DNA from: Yoonia vestfoldensis SKA53
Lineage (GTDB): Bacteria; Pseudomonadota; Alphaproteobacteria; Rhodobacterales; Rhodobacteraceae
Assembly: GCF_000152785.1 (NCBI RefSeq)
Contig: NZ_CH672414.1
Span: 957,472 to 1,021,471 of the forward strand
Direction: 5' to 3'
DNA: 64,000 nucleotides
Part shown: positions 55,784 through 64,000 of the stretch, piece after piece
Layout of the letters: each line of letters begins with the position of its first letter
Position numbering within the stretch: the stretch's first letter is position 1
Made by a program: the position numbers and the translations under genes
Notes under the pieces: generated by a model
The model's database searches: none
Told to the model about the DNA's origin: nothing
What the model saw: the letters and a program-made list of their open reading frames with translations, nothing else

Positions 55784-56050
55784 ATGAAGAGATCGTCGTT
55801 CACTGAGGAGAAGATCATCGGCATCCTGCGAGAGCAGGAAGCGGGTGCGAAGACGGCGGATCTGTGCCCCCGACACGGGATCAGCAGCGCGACGTTCTGC
55901 GCTTGGAAGGCCAAGTTCGGTGGGATGGAAGTATCCGACGCGAAGCGGCTGAAAGCGCTCGAAGAGGAGAATGCCCGACTGAAGCAGTTAATTGCGGAGT
56001 CGCGGCTTGACCACACTGCGTTGAAGGACCTTCTGTCGCGAAAGTGGTAA
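55784..56050 (+). CDS. IS3-family (IS407-like) transposase OrfA
   Basis: 88 aa. The pattern KRSSFTEEKIIGILREQEAG, the HTH ADLCPRHGISSATFCAWKAKFGGM and the zipper helix DAKRLKALEEENARLKQLIAE match the OrfA of IS407-type IS3 elements. Complete, but its OrfB partner is broken, so it is probably only a relic. Confidence 0.9.
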   Translation: MKRSSFTEEKIIGILREQEAGAKTADLCPRHGISSATFCAWKAKFGGMEVSDAKRLKALEEENARLKQLIAESRLDHTALKDLLSRKW

Positions 56051-56220
56051 CGCCCGCCGCCAGGAGTGAAGCCGTCGCGATTCTCGTGGAGCAACACGAG
56101 ATTAGCGAGCGGCAGGTGTGTGCCTTGATCGGCGCAGACCGGACCTCAATCCAGTAATGCAGCCGACGCCCAGACGATAACGATCTGCGCGAGCGCCTTA
56201 GGGTGCTTGCATCCGATACA
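56044..56220 (+). pseudogene. IS407-like orfB, N-terminal fragment
   Basis: From the GTG at 56044: VVTPAARSEAVAILVEQ, HEISERQVCALIGADRTSIQ, then a stop at 56155-56157 where the family has tyrosine, followed in the same frame by RRPDDNDLRERLRVLAS. The remaining 220 residues with the catalytic DDE triad are absent. Confidence 0.85.
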
Positions 56221-56224
56221 GTTG

Positions 56225-57214
56225 CTAGTTCATTCGTCCGTCAGTTTCAACTTTCCAGTCTACAATAGCAGATGTGAGTTCATCAGTTCTTACCCGATCA
56301 TGCGCTCTCAACCATGCAGGTTTCAAGTTTGTCGAGTTCGTTAGTTTTCGTATGCGATCTGGATGAATTTCAAGTCCTAACAAATTGAATGGCTGCAGCA
56401 AATGTGCTGCGATTATCAATATTGTTTCTGGCATAAGTAGCGTTCGGAGCTTGCCAACTCCAGCTTCTTCAAAGGCTCGAACAATGTTCTCTATTGTATA
56501 TACATGATCATAGCAGGCGTTAAATATTGCAAGCCGTTCTCCCCAGTTTGCGGCAAAGTTCAGGTCGTCAACCAAATGCTTGACATAATAGCAGGCTTTC
56601 TTGGTATCCTTCCTACCTGGAAAGACGAATAGGCCCCATTTCACCAGCTTTGCAAGACGAGTGAAATTTCCGCCCTCGCCATGACCGAAAATAACTGCGG
56701 GCCGGCAGATCACTAATTTTCGATTAGTGTCACGTTGTAGCCACGAGAGATATACACGTTCCGCGATGAGCTTTGACCAGCCATAAGCGTTTTCGGGTGT
56801 CTGCGGTGTTTGCTCCGATTTGCGGTCCTCGCCGGTACCGTAGGTGGCCATGCTGCTGACAAAGACCACATCCACCACGCCGTGCCGTTCAGCAAAGCCG
56901 GTCACCGAGATCGCGCCATTTACATTTACATCATAATATTCGTGATCCTGATATTTCGGGATCACGCACAACGCAGCCAAATCGTATATCCGCGCGATTG
57001 GCCCGTGTGTCGAAAACCCATCCAGATTGCGCACATCGGCTTTCATATAGGTGACGCCGTCCAGCCGTTCTCGCGGGTCGGCGCGGTCGATGCAGACGAT
57101 GTCGTTCTCACCGGATCCATGCAGTGCACGGATAAGATGCGTTCCAATAAATCCTGCGCCACCAAAAACTATAATTTTAGAGGGCATGCTTTGGTTTTCT
57201 GACATAATTTTCAT
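56225..57214 (-). CDS. NAD-dependent sugar epimerase/dehydratase (extended SDR)
   Basis: 329 aa. Rossmann motif VFGGAGFIGTHLIRAL at residues 16-31, DLAALCVIPKYQ, catalytic SSMATYG and YGWSK (Tyr-x3-Lys), and RPAVIFGHGEGGNFTRL. The C-terminal part has a hydrophobic stretch TILIIAAHLLQPFNLLGLE. The reaction, 4-epimerisation or dehydration of a UDP-sugar, is not determined by sequence. Base composition is lower in GC than the surrounding genes, hinting at separate acquisition. IS elements flank it on both sides. Confidence 0.85.
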   Translation of the reverse strand: MKIMSENQSMPSKIIVFGGAGFIGTHLIRALHGSGENDIVCIDRADPRERLDGVTYMKADVRNLDGFSTHGPIARIYDLAALCVIPKYQDHEYYDVNVNGAISVTGFAERHGVVDVVFVSSMATYGTGEDRKSEQTPQTPENAYGWSKLIAERVYLSWLQRDTNRKLVICRPAVIFGHGEGGNFTRLAKLVKWGLFVFPGRKDTKKACYYVKHLVDDLNFAANWGERLAIFNACYDHVYTIENIVRAFEEAGVGKLRTLLMPETILIIAAHLLQPFNLLGLEIHPDRIRKLTNSTNLKPAWLRAHDRVRTDELTSAIVDWKVETDGRMN

Positions 57215-57226
57215 TACTCGAAGCTA

Positions 57227-58077
57227 GGTCATGTTGACAAAAGACGCACCCAGAGGTGGATTGAAACGATATCGATGAAGCCCAGAAAGCTTTCGGCTGT
57301 TTTGTCGTAGCGGGTGGCGACGCGACGGGCGTTCTTCAGCTTATTGAAGCATCGCTCCACAAGGTTGAGCAGGGAGTATAGCGAATGGTCAATACCGATG
57401 CGCATCCTGCGTGATTTTCGCAATGGGATTTGCGTTAGAGCGTCCCTCGCATCCATCGTTTTCCGAATATTGTCAGAGTCATAGCCTCAGTCAGCCAACA
57501 GAACTCGTGGCTAAGGCAGGTTATCAGTCATGACCAGATCGAACCCAAGGTAATCAGATGTCTTGCCTGGTGTGATCTCGGTCCTCATGGGCAGGCAGGC
57601 TGCATTGACGCGGAGGTGGATCTTGGTCGTAAAGCCACCTCTTGAGCGGCCAACACCCTGTCGCGGAGTCCCCCTTTTGCGCCCGCTGCCTGATGGTGGG
57701 CGCGAATGACGGTGCTGTCGATCATCTGAAGGGCATCAGGCACGGCCCCGCTTTGGTTCAGGGCATCCATGGTGCCCTCCCATAACCCAGCCAGCGTCCA
57801 GCGGCGGAACTGGCGATAATCGCTTGACCATTTACCAAACTCCTCGGGAAGGTCCCGCCATGGAGCGCCCGTTCGGGCGGTCCAGAAAATCCCATCAAGA
57901 ACAAGGCGGTGGTTGGTCGGTTTGCGCCCATTCGGCGCCCGGACTGACAAAATGAACCGTTCAAAGAACGCCCATTCCTCGTCTGACATCAGATCTCGTG
58001 CCAAGCTGGTCTCCATCGCAGATGTCAGTTTGAATCATGCCTGCGACACGATGTGAATCCCTTTTGTCAACACCGCC
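57227..58077 (-). mobile_element. IS5-family (IS427 group) element, inactive
   Basis: 851 bases bounded by imperfect inverted ends that share TGTTGACAAAAG (left GGTCATGTTGACAAAAG, right inverse GGCGGTGTTGACAAAAG). A TA duplication flanks it (57225-57226 and 58078-58079), the usual 2-bp target of this group. It sits between ugd and the epimerase gene. Its transposase is broken. Confidence 0.88.
57229..58016 (-). pseudogene. IS5-family transposase pseudogene
   Basis: The N-terminal part (from the ATG at 58016) reads SDEEWAFFERFIL, WRDLPEEFGKWSSDYRQFRRW and catalytic-domain MIDSTVIRAHHQAAGAKGG. It then shifts frame near position 57660; the continuation GGFTTKIHLRVNAACLPM lies in another frame and has two stops (NLP-stop-PRVLLAD-stop-GYDSDNIRKTM) before the intact end LVERCFNKLKNARRVATRYD. 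A frameshift might be programmed in IS427, but the two stops mark it as dead. Confidence 0.9.
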
Positions 58078-58121
58078 TAATGGATTTTTTTGTTTACTCG
58101 AAAACTGTGGCTAAAATTAAT

Positions 58122-59459
58122 TTATAAGGCTTGATCAGTAATTTGCGAAAGTCGTGCCTGTCCCACACATTCATACGCTTCAAAGCCTGCACATTTCGCA
58201 TCGCGCAAGCTGTAGATATTATGCAGATCAGCCATATGCGGACTTTTCATATTCCTCGCTAACTTCTTGAGATCGAGCCCATAAAATTCATCCCACTCAG
58301 TCAAAACTACGACCAGATCGGCATCATGCGCCGCAATGTAGGGGTCATCATGCCAAACAACTCCTGGCAAAAGAGCTTCACCTTGAAGTCGCCCTATAAT
58401 GTCCACCACTCGCACCTCAGCACCACCTTCAAGCAACGCAGGCACAATAGTAAGGCTAGAAGCATCACGCATGTCGTCAGTGTGGGGCTTGAAGGTCACG
58501 CCGAACACGGTCACGATCTTGCCAGCAAAGCTGCCATCACACATCATGCGCAGCTTTTCGACCATACGCTGCTTGACGTCATCATTCACGCGAATGACTG
58601 TCTCCACGATGGACTGTGGCGCGCGGTGCTCTCTACCGCTATTCGCCAAAGCACGCGTATCTTTTGGAAAGCACGATCCACCGTAGCCAGGACCGGCACG
58701 CAAGAATTTCTTTCCAATGCGCTCGTCCAGCCCCATGCCCTTTGATACTTCTTCCACGTCCGCACCGACCCTCTCACAAAGCGCGGCAATCTCGTTAATG
58801 AAGCTGATCTTGGTCGCCAAAAAGGCATTGGAGGCGTATTTGATCAATTCGGCCGATTCCAAATCGGTGGTGATGATCGGCACATTGCGCAATTGCAGTG
58901 AACTATACATGTGGTCCAAAATGTTGCCGGCACGCTCAGTCTGCACACCCACCACAATGCGGTCGGGCCGCATAAAATCATCAATTGCCATACCCTGGCG
59001 CAGAAATTCAGGGTTGGACGCGACATCGCATTCAGCCTGCGGATTGGCCTGCGCGATGATCTGTTTGATTTTCCGGTTTGTTCCCACGGGGACGGTCGAT
59101 TTCGTGACGATGACTGCATACCCAGTCAGTGCATGCGCAACCTCTTCGACGGCGGCCATGACGTAGCTCAGGTCAGCATGGCCATCGTCGTCCTTCATCG
59201 GTGTGCCGACCGCGATGAAGATTACATCAGCGCCATCAACGGCAGACGGCAAATCTGTGCTGAATGACAAACGCCCTGCTTCCACGTTGCTCGCCAAAAG
59301 CTCTTGCAGGCCGGGCTCGTAGATCGGTACCTTGCCCTGGCGCAACATCGCGATTTTGGTAGCATTATTATCCACGCAGACCACATCATGCCCCAAATGA
59401 GACAAACCCACACCGGAGACGAGGCCGACATAGCCCGTGCCAATCACAACAATACGCAT
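58122..59459 (-). CDS. ugd: UDP-glucose 6-dehydrogenase
   Basis: 445 aa. Oxidises UDP-glucose twice to UDP-glucuronate with NAD. MRIVVIGTGYVGLVSGVGLS at residues 1-20, VTKSTVPVGTNRKI, NPEFLRQGMAIDDFMRPDRIVVG (two motifs), and the catalytic-cysteine region PGYGGSCFPKDTRAL at about residue 260. Length fits the family. It follows uxs by 11 bases and is the last gene before the IS5 insertion. Confidence 0.95.
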   Translation of the reverse strand: MRIVVIGTGYVGLVSGVGLSHLGHDVVCVDNNATKIAMLRQGKVPIYEPGLQELLASNVEAGRLSFSTDLPSAVDGADVIFIAVGTPMKDDDGHADLSYVMAAVEEVAHALTGYAVIVTKSTVPVGTNRKIKQIIAQANPQAECDVASNPEFLRQGMAIDDFMRPDRIVVGVQTERAGNILDHMYSSLQLRNVPIITTDLESAELIKYASNAFLATKISFINEIAALCERVGADVEEVSKGMGLDERIGKKFLRAGPGYGGSCFPKDTRALANSGREHRAPQSIVETVIRVNDDVKQRMVEKLRMMCDGSFAGKIVTVFGVTFKPHTDDMRDASSLTIVPALLEGGAEVRVVDIIGRLQGEALLPGVVWHDDPYIAAHDADLVVVLTEWDEFYGLDLKKLARNMKSPHMADLHNIYSLRDAKCAGFEAYECVGQARLSQITDQAL

Positions 59460-59470
59460 CTACTGGCCCC

Positions 59471-60466
59471 TCAAACTTCGCGGCTTTGAATTGCGGGCGA
59501 TGCAAGATGCCCCAACTGGGCCACAAAGCTTTTTGCTGTTGCGGCCAGCCCCTCCTCGAGAGGAACATTGGCCTGCCAGTTCAGCAAGTTCAGGGCGGCA
59601 GAGGTGTCAGGCCTGCGCCGCGTTGGATCGTCAATTGGCAATGGCTTGAATGCAATCTTCGCGTTTGCACCAGTTTGGTCCAGAACGCGCTCAGCCAGTT
59701 CGAGAACGGTAAACTCTCCCTGACTTCCGATGTTGATCGGTGTCTCAGGAGCCTCAGGTAAATTCATAAGGGCAAAGAGGCCCTCAATCATGTCGTCGAC
59801 ATAACAAAAGGAGCGCGTCTGGGATCCGTCGCCGTATATCGTGAGATCATGGCCAAGAAGGGCTTGGACGATAAAGTTCGACACGACCCGCCCGTCGCTT
59901 GGATCCATGCGCGGCCCATAGGTGTTGAATATCCGCGCAACGCGGATGTCGACGCCCAGCTGTCTCTTGTAATCAAAAAAGAGCGTCTCGGCACATCGCT
60001 TGCCCTCGTCATAGCAAGACCTCAAACCGATTGGGTTGACGTTGCCCCAGTAACTCTCGGACTGGGGGTGAACCTCTGGATCGCCGTATACCTCAGATGT
60101 CGAGGCCTGCAGGATGCGCGCACCTCGCTTATGGGCCAGGTCAAGCATGTTGATGGCGCCAAGGACCGACGTCTTATTCGTCTTGATTGGGTCCGACTGG
60201 TATCGAGGTGGCGATGCAGGACAAGCGAGATTGTAAATTTCATCGACGTTGAGGTCGATGGGGAGCGTGATGTCGTGCTCAACGAGATCAAAGCGCTCAT
60301 GGCCCATCAGGTGCGCAACATTCTCGCGGCGACCGGTGGAGAAATCATCCAGGCAAATGACACGAGCACCCTCTGCTATCAGGCGGTCGCAGAGATGCGA
60401 ACCAAGAAAACCTGCCCCACCTGTCACGAGGGAGATTTTTCGATGTGTATCAGGTGTCATGCGCAA
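59471..60466 (-). CDS. uxs: UDP-glucuronate decarboxylase (UDP-xylose synthase)
   Basis: 331 aa extended [19 protein letters not shown] at residues 14-29, [18 protein letters not shown], catalytic [13 protein letters not shown] and [11 protein letters not shown] (Tyr-x3-Lys), [10 protein letters not shown] and [13 protein letters not shown]. The pattern ACPASPPxYQxxPxxT is specific for UXS. It decarboxylates UDP-glucuronate to UDP-xylose, so the neighbouring galU and ugd make its substrate. Confidence 0.93.
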   Translation of the reverse strand: MRMTPDTHRKISLVTGGAGFLGSHLCDRLIAEGARVICLDDFSTGRRENVAHLMGHERFDLVEHDITLPIDLNVDEIYNLACPASPPRYQSDPIKTNKTSVLGAINMLDLAHKRGARILQASTSEVYGDPEVHPQSESYWGNVNPIGLRSCYDEGKRCAETLFFDYKRQLGVDIRVARIFNTYGPRMDPSDGRVVSNFIVQALLGHDLTIYGDGSQTRSFCYVDDMIEGLFALMNLPEAPETPINIGSQGEFTVLELAERVLDQTGANAKIAFKPLPIDDPTRRRPDTSAALNLLNWQANVPLEEGLAATAKSFVAQLGHLASPAIQSREV

Positions 60467-60498
60467 AGGATCATTTCGAAATGAAGTGAGGGGATGCG

Positions 60499-61167
60499 TC
60501 AGAACGCGTTGCGGTCGCCAAAGACAACGCGGGCAGTGGCAAGCAGGATCTTGATGTCATTGACCCATGTAACGTTGGACGCGTATTCGATGTCGCTGGC
60601 CACGCGCGCGGCCATCGCCCCTGTTGTTTCAGTGGGGCCTCTGAGGCCACGGATCTGGGCAAGGCCCGTGATCCCTGGCCGCACCGCGAAGCGACCAACG
60701 TAGTCTGGCATAAGAGGGACGAATGCCGCGTCGAGCGCCGTTGGGTGCGGCCTTGGCCCGATGACGGACATCGTCCCATTCAACACATTGATGAGCTGAG
60801 GCAGCTCGTCGAGGCTCGTGCGGCGCAGCACAGCCCCCACAGAAGTCACGCGGCGGTCGTTATGGACGGCTTGTTTGAAGGCGGTGCCGTCTTCGGAGAC
60901 GGTCATCGTGCGAAATTTGTATATCTTGAACGCACGTTGCCCTAGCCCGTGGCGCGTCTGCGTGAAGAGAACACTGCCACGCCCGCTGAGGCGGATCGCT
61001 ATGGCAATCGTAATAAGGATGGGCAGCAGAACAATGCACAGCGATCCAGCCAGAGCCACATCCATCGCCCGCTTGCCGTACCGCACGTAAAACGTCTCAC
61101 GGGGAATTGCGACGACATGCGGCTCCGCCACTGCTATCGCCTCTTCCCTCTTGTGACCCCCATCCAC
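60499..61167 (-). CDS. Initiating undecaprenyl-phosphate sugar phosphotransferase (ExoY/WbaP C-terminal type)
   Basis: 222 aa polyprenyl glycosylphosphotransferase. A single membrane segment [22 protein letters not shown] at residues 38-59 precedes the catalytic domain: [49 protein letters not shown], and [18 protein letters not shown]. It transfers the first sugar phosphate onto undecaprenyl phosphate at the inner membrane and starts each repeat unit. It follows galU by three bases. Confidence 0.93.
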   Translation of the reverse strand: MDGGHKREEAIAVAEPHVVAIPRETFYVRYGKRAMDVALAGSLCIVLLPILITIAIAIRLSGRGSVLFTQTRHGLGQRAFKIYKFRTMTVSEDGTAFKQAVHNDRRVTSVGAVLRRTSLDELPQLINVLNGTMSVIGPRPHPTALDAAFVPLMPDYVGRFAVRPGITGLAQIRGLRGPTETTGAMAARVASDIEYASNVTWVNDIKILLATARVVFGDRNAF

Positions 61168-61170
61168 GCC

Positions 61171-62067
61171 TCAGACCCCCGCGCCCGATGGCGACAAGCT
61201 CGCCGCCATCAGCGCCCGAAACTCTCCCCCAAACTCTGGGTGCGACGACTCGGCCGCAACAATCGCGCCGAGGTATCCCAAATGCGTGCCGCAGTCGTGG
61301 CGCGTACCGTCCAGCGGCAGTGCACCAACGCGCCCGCCGCGGGCCAAGATGTCAATCGCGTCGGCGAGTTGGATTTCACCGCCGCGGCCTGGGCCGAGTG
61401 CGGCGAGGACGTCAAAAATCTCTGGGTGGAACACGTAGCGCCCGATGGATGCCAGCGTTGATGGTGCCTGGCCGGGATCCGGCTTTTCAACAAGGCCAGC
61501 AATGCTCTCATCATCCGCACCTCGAATAGCGATGCCGTATTTGTGGGCCTCAGTCGGCGGCACGTCTTGCAGCAGAACCTGCGATCGGCCGCTGGCGGCG
61601 TAGGCCAAACTGAGCACCGCCGTTGGATTAGTCGCGCGCGGGCTTGGCATGATGAAGTCATCCGCCAGCAGCACCGCAAATGGCTCCTCACCCAAGGCAG
61701 GACGCGCGCAGAGCACCGCGTGACCGAGCCCCAGAGGGATGCGTTGGCGGATATAGACGGCGTGGACGTGGTCCGGCAGCGTGTCGCGCACGGCGGCGGC
61801 CAGATCGTGCTTGCCCGCCTTCTCCAAAGCCCGTTCCAATTCAGGTGCCGCGTCAAAATGATCCGCAATCGCGCGCTTGGTGCGGCCCGTCACAAAGACG
61901 AACTTTGTGATGCCGGCCGCCAGCGCCTCTTCGACCGCGTACTGGATGATTGGGCGATCTATGATCGGCAACAGCTCTTTGGGCATGGCTTTAGTCGCGG
62001 GTAAAAACCGCGTACCAAGTCCAGCCACGGGAAAGACGGCCGTGGTCACTGTAAGCGCTTTGCTCAA
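61171..62067 (-). CDS. galU: UTP-glucose-1-phosphate uridylyltransferase
   Basis: 298 aa. Makes UDP-glucose from UTP and glucose 1-phosphate. AVFPVAGLGTRFLPATKAMPKELLPIIDRP at residues 10-39 (read as two motifs), YAVEEALAAGI, VLLADDFIM with the metal-binding Asp, and LVEKPDP. Length matches GalU. It overlaps the LysM gene stop by four bases. It feeds Ugd and Uxs in the same operon. Confidence 0.95.
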   Translation of the reverse strand: MSKALTVTTAVFPVAGLGTRFLPATKAMPKELLPIIDRPIIQYAVEEALAAGITKFVFVTGRTKRAIADHFDAAPELERALEKAGKHDLAAAVRDTLPDHVHAVYIRQRIPLGLGHAVLCARPALGEEPFAVLLADDFIMPSPRATNPTAVLSLAYAASGRSQVLLQDVPPTEAHKYGIAIRGADDESIAGLVEKPDPGQAPSTLASIGRYVFHPEIFDVLAALGPGRGGEIQLADAIDILARGGRVGALPLDGTRHDCGTHLGYLGAIVAAESSHPEFGGEFRALMAASLSPSGAGV

Positions 62068-63152
62068 TTCGGATCGCTTTCCAAGATTTCGAGAAGAATG
62101 GCGTGGACGAGGATGGCGTGGCCGGCCCCGTCGGGGTCGGGATCGATGCCCAAAAAATCACCGCTGCCGTGCGCCAGCGGCGGCACCGCATATTCAAAGC
62201 TGTGGGTGGTCGGGGGCGCTGTGAGGATAAAAGACTGCCAGCCGGAATTGCCAAGGTCATTAGTCGAATAGGCCAGTGCAGCGCGTGCGCCCTCGGGTCC
62301 CGACATCGTGACGGAGACGCGCACGACGTTGGCCGCGGCGTCGGCCTCAAACTCATCATCGAGCCGGATAAAGGCGCCGCCGGTTGTCCCCGTCGAGTAG
62401 AGCCCCGGCACGTGGCCGGAGATGCGCACAGCGCCGCCCTCATCCGTCATCTCGTGGCCGTGGTACGACCGAAACGCCATCGGTCGCGCGTTTGCGCCGT
62501 AAGCCACCGTCCCAACGGTCAGTGTTTCAGCCGGTGTTTCATCCGCGTCAGCCACCGCGGTGTCAGTAACATCTGCGACTTCATCCGCAGCGGGGGCAGC
62601 CGCCATCAGCACCTCATCCGGCACAATCACGGGCTCCGCCATCACCGCCTCGAGGATTTCCTGCACGGTCGTGTCAGGCTCTTCGGTGACCTGATCCCCG
62701 AAGAATGCGGCTAGGCTCGCGTCAGCGCCCTGCAGTGCCGCGTCATCCAGATTTCCGCCCAGCGTCAGCGACAAGCTATCCACGGGCTCCACCGTTTCGA
62801 TGGTCGGCCCCGCGCCCAGACGCAGCGGCTCACCGAGGCGCGCACCCATTACGTTGCCGACAGCATTTCCAGTGGCCTCGTCCGAGATCCGCGCGCCCTC
62901 GGGCAGCGCAATGACGACACCCGCCCTCAGCAGATCACAATTCTCGATCGTGCTTCTATTGATGCGGCACAAATCATCCCAGCTGACAGGCACACCCGCG
63001 ATCTGGCGTGCGATGGAGGCAAGTGTGTCGCCCTGCTGCACAGTATATGTCTCCTGCGCAGCAGCGGCACTGGCCATGAGTGCAACGCTCGTGGTTGCGA
63101 GGATAAGCGAGCATGTGGCAGTCTTTATCGCGTCAAATTCCCGATAAATCAC
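62064..63152 (-). CDS. LysM-domain protein of the polysaccharide locus
   Basis: 362 aa. An N-terminal signal-like segment (ATCSLILATTSVALMASAAAAQ) is followed by a LysM domain YTVQQGDTLASIARQIAGVP (residues about 37-85, including CRINRSTIENCDLLRAGVVI), a long acidic alanine-rich linker, and a C-terminal domain with FRSYHGHEMTDEGGAVRI and FEYAVPPLAHGSGDFLGI that is probably a beta sandwich. It would bind peptidoglycan or glycan in the periplasm and may help export or attach the polymer. Promoter-proximal gene of the locus. Confidence 0.75.
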   Translation of the reverse strand: MIYREFDAIKTATCSLILATTSVALMASAAAAQETYTVQQGDTLASIARQIAGVPVSWDDLCRINRSTIENCDLLRAGVVIALPEGARISDEATGNAVGNVMGARLGEPLRLGAGPTIETVEPVDSLSLTLGGNLDDAALQGADASLAAFFGDQVTEEPDTTVQEILEAVMAEPVIVPDEVLMAAAPAADEVADVTDTAVADADETPAETLTVGTVAYGANARPMAFRSYHGHEMTDEGGAVRISGHVPGLYSTGTTGGAFIRLDDEFEADAAANVVRVSVTMSGPEGARAALAYSTNDLGNSGWQSFILTAPPTTHSFEYAVPPLAHGSGDFLGIDPDPDGAGHAILVHAILLEILESDPN

Positions 63153-63774
63153 AACACCGCCCCACCCAATCCCCGTTCCGTGAAATCAATCGCCCAACGC
63201 AGATGAACACTTCCGGCACGCCGGCCCCGCCCAGTCGCGCAACGGCTACCGCACGGCGCCTCGCTTGGGGCTACCCGATGTCACGCCATTCATGACACGC
63301 AAAACGATCGCGTCCCCATCCTGATCCCGCGTTGACCGCTTAGTGTCAAGTTGAAACCCTTCACGCGACGAAGTGGCACCGCAGCCGAGCCTACATATCG
63401 CAGCTTTGTCCCCGCGCAGCCCGTCCGGCAGCCCCTTCACCTCACGCCGATTGCGTCGGCGGCGGGGCCCAGTATCTATTGCCCATAATGAAATATCGGT
63501 TGCCCGGAATACGGCACAGAATGCCAGCCCCAGCCTCTCTGCCACTACCCGCGACCCATAACACGGGGGAGTTTCCTGCTGCGCCCGTGACGACGTTTGC
63601 CCCCGCCCTGCCCCGTCGAAGCCGTGTCACTTACGCGGCTCGGACCGCGACGGCCGACGTCCGGCGCCCGTTGGTGTCGTTTTAGAACTTGCGGATTGCA
63701 CAAACCGTTTCAATACGATAGTATCAAAACAATACCTTTTTTGATTCACATTTACGCGCATCACGGAGGCTTCA
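63153..63774. other. Divergent intergenic region at the promoter side of the polysaccharide locus (0.6 kb)
   Basis: No gene is supported. A 99-codon minus frame at 63246-63545 is arginine-rich and unlike the neighbours. The last 60 bases are AT-rich with a short dyad ATAC-GATA-GTAT (63713-63724) and probably hold the promoter of the right-edge gene. Promoters of the polysaccharide operon should lie near 63153-63250, but no clear boxes are visible. Confidence 0.5.
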
Positions 63775-64000
63775 ATGATCAAGCAACTCACCATGGCGAC
63801 GGCCCTCGTCACAGTCCTCGCAAGCGCAAGCTTTGCCCAGACGGCGGCCGAGTCGGCGCAGTTCGAGACTGCCATTGCATCCGCCGAGGCGGCATGTGCC
63901 AGCGGGGGCACCAGTTGCGCTGCCCTGATGGAAGTGGCCATCGCCGCTATCGTCGCGGCGCCCGTCCCCGCAGCCGCCCGGATCCAGCTGGTTGCCAGCG
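63775..64000 (+). CDS. Secreted protein, N-terminal part (runs off the window)
   Basis: 75 residues visible. A signal peptide MIKQLTMATALVTVLASASFA precedes QTAAESAQFETAIASAEAAC and an alanine-rich region. The ATG at 63775 follows the ribosome site CGGAGG. Two cysteines flank ASGGTS, possibly a disulfide. No family is recognised from this piece; it is divergent from the polysaccharide operon. Confidence 0.75.
   Translation, partial: MIKQLTMATALVTVLASASFAQTAAESAQFETAIASAEAACASGGTSCAALMEVAIAAIVAAPVPAAARIQLVAS

Larger units (their letters stand above)
55725..56220 (+). mobile_element. IS3-family (IS407-like) element, truncated
   Basis: The left end appears at TGACCCCCGATAACTCCTCC (55725). A complete orfA is followed by the first part of orfB, with a stop at 56155-56157, and similarity ends near 56220 where a minus-strand gene ends. 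No right-hand terminal repeat was found. It lies antisense inside the polysaccharide locus. Confidence 0.7.

Noticed and set aside
63246..63545. 99-codon minus-strand frame near the right edge
   Set aside because: Arginine-rich and unlike neighbouring proteins, without a ribosome site; most likely non-coding.
1..64000. CRISPR array or rRNA operon
   Set aside because: No regularly spaced repeats and no conserved rRNA segments were seen on reading the window.

Overview
The window looks like a chromosomal segment of a high-GC alphaproteobacterium of the order Rhodobacterales (roseobacter group). I infer this from the gene order dusB(nifR3)-ntrB-ntrC-ntrY-ntrX-trkA-trkH-hfq-hflX, NtrC and NtrX proteins without the sigma-54 contact motif, a fused IspDF, a non-pyrrolysine MttB-type methyltransferase and several small families typical of that order. 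No rRNA, convincing tRNA or CRISPR array was seen.

1-36.1 kb is dense core genome: a PAS-type sensor kinase fragment at the left edge, a gamma carbonic anhydrase, guanylate kinase with a 48-codon remnant of yicC upstream, a PAS protein behind a perfect CtrA-type box, class II DAHP synthase, a GlxA/AraC regulator, a complete branched-chain amino acid ABC transporter (7.2-12.3 kb), a penicillin-acylase family hydrolase, the hfq/hflX - Trk potassium uptake - Ntr nitrogen regulation block (14.9-26.7 kb, minus strand), ispDF-pgpA-cinA, a COQ10/RatA-like START protein, hpt, lipA, DUF6456 and DUF6477 proteins, an MttB-like methyltransferase and guaA.

36.2-46.5 kb is an accessory zone that begins directly after the guaA terminator, a known type of island integration site. 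It is gene-poor at first (decayed recombinase-like sequence, a 12-bp inverted repeat), then carries a winged-helix/membrane protein pair, an RfaH-like antiterminator, two unclassified coupled genes, an XRE regulator, a tyrosine recombinase, and a pile-up of IS66 and IS3 elements with no target duplication, suggesting deletion.

46.5-63.2 kb is a Wzx/Wzy-type exopolysaccharide or capsule locus on the minus strand. Read from its promoter side: LysM protein, galU, ExoY-like initiating transferase, UDP-xylose synthase, UDP-glucose dehydrogenase, [IS5 pseudogene], sugar epimerase, [IS3 remnant], phosphoribosyltransferase, HAD phosphatase, GT4 glycosyltransferase, a thymidylate-kinase-like/GT4 fusion, a nucleotidyltransferase-like protein, GT2, flippase, polymerase. 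GalU, Ugd and Uxs together make UDP-glucose, UDP-glucuronate and UDP-xylose. The most interesting point is the overlapping phosphoribosyltransferase and HAD phosphatase: this is the signature of PRPP-dependent ribofuranose addition to a polysaccharide. Next to it sit the unusual kinase-glycosyltransferase fusion and a nucleotidyltransferase-like protein whose job in a polysaccharide locus is unknown. Two dead insertion sequences split the operon, so expression of the distal half is uncertain. A secreted protein begins at the right edge.
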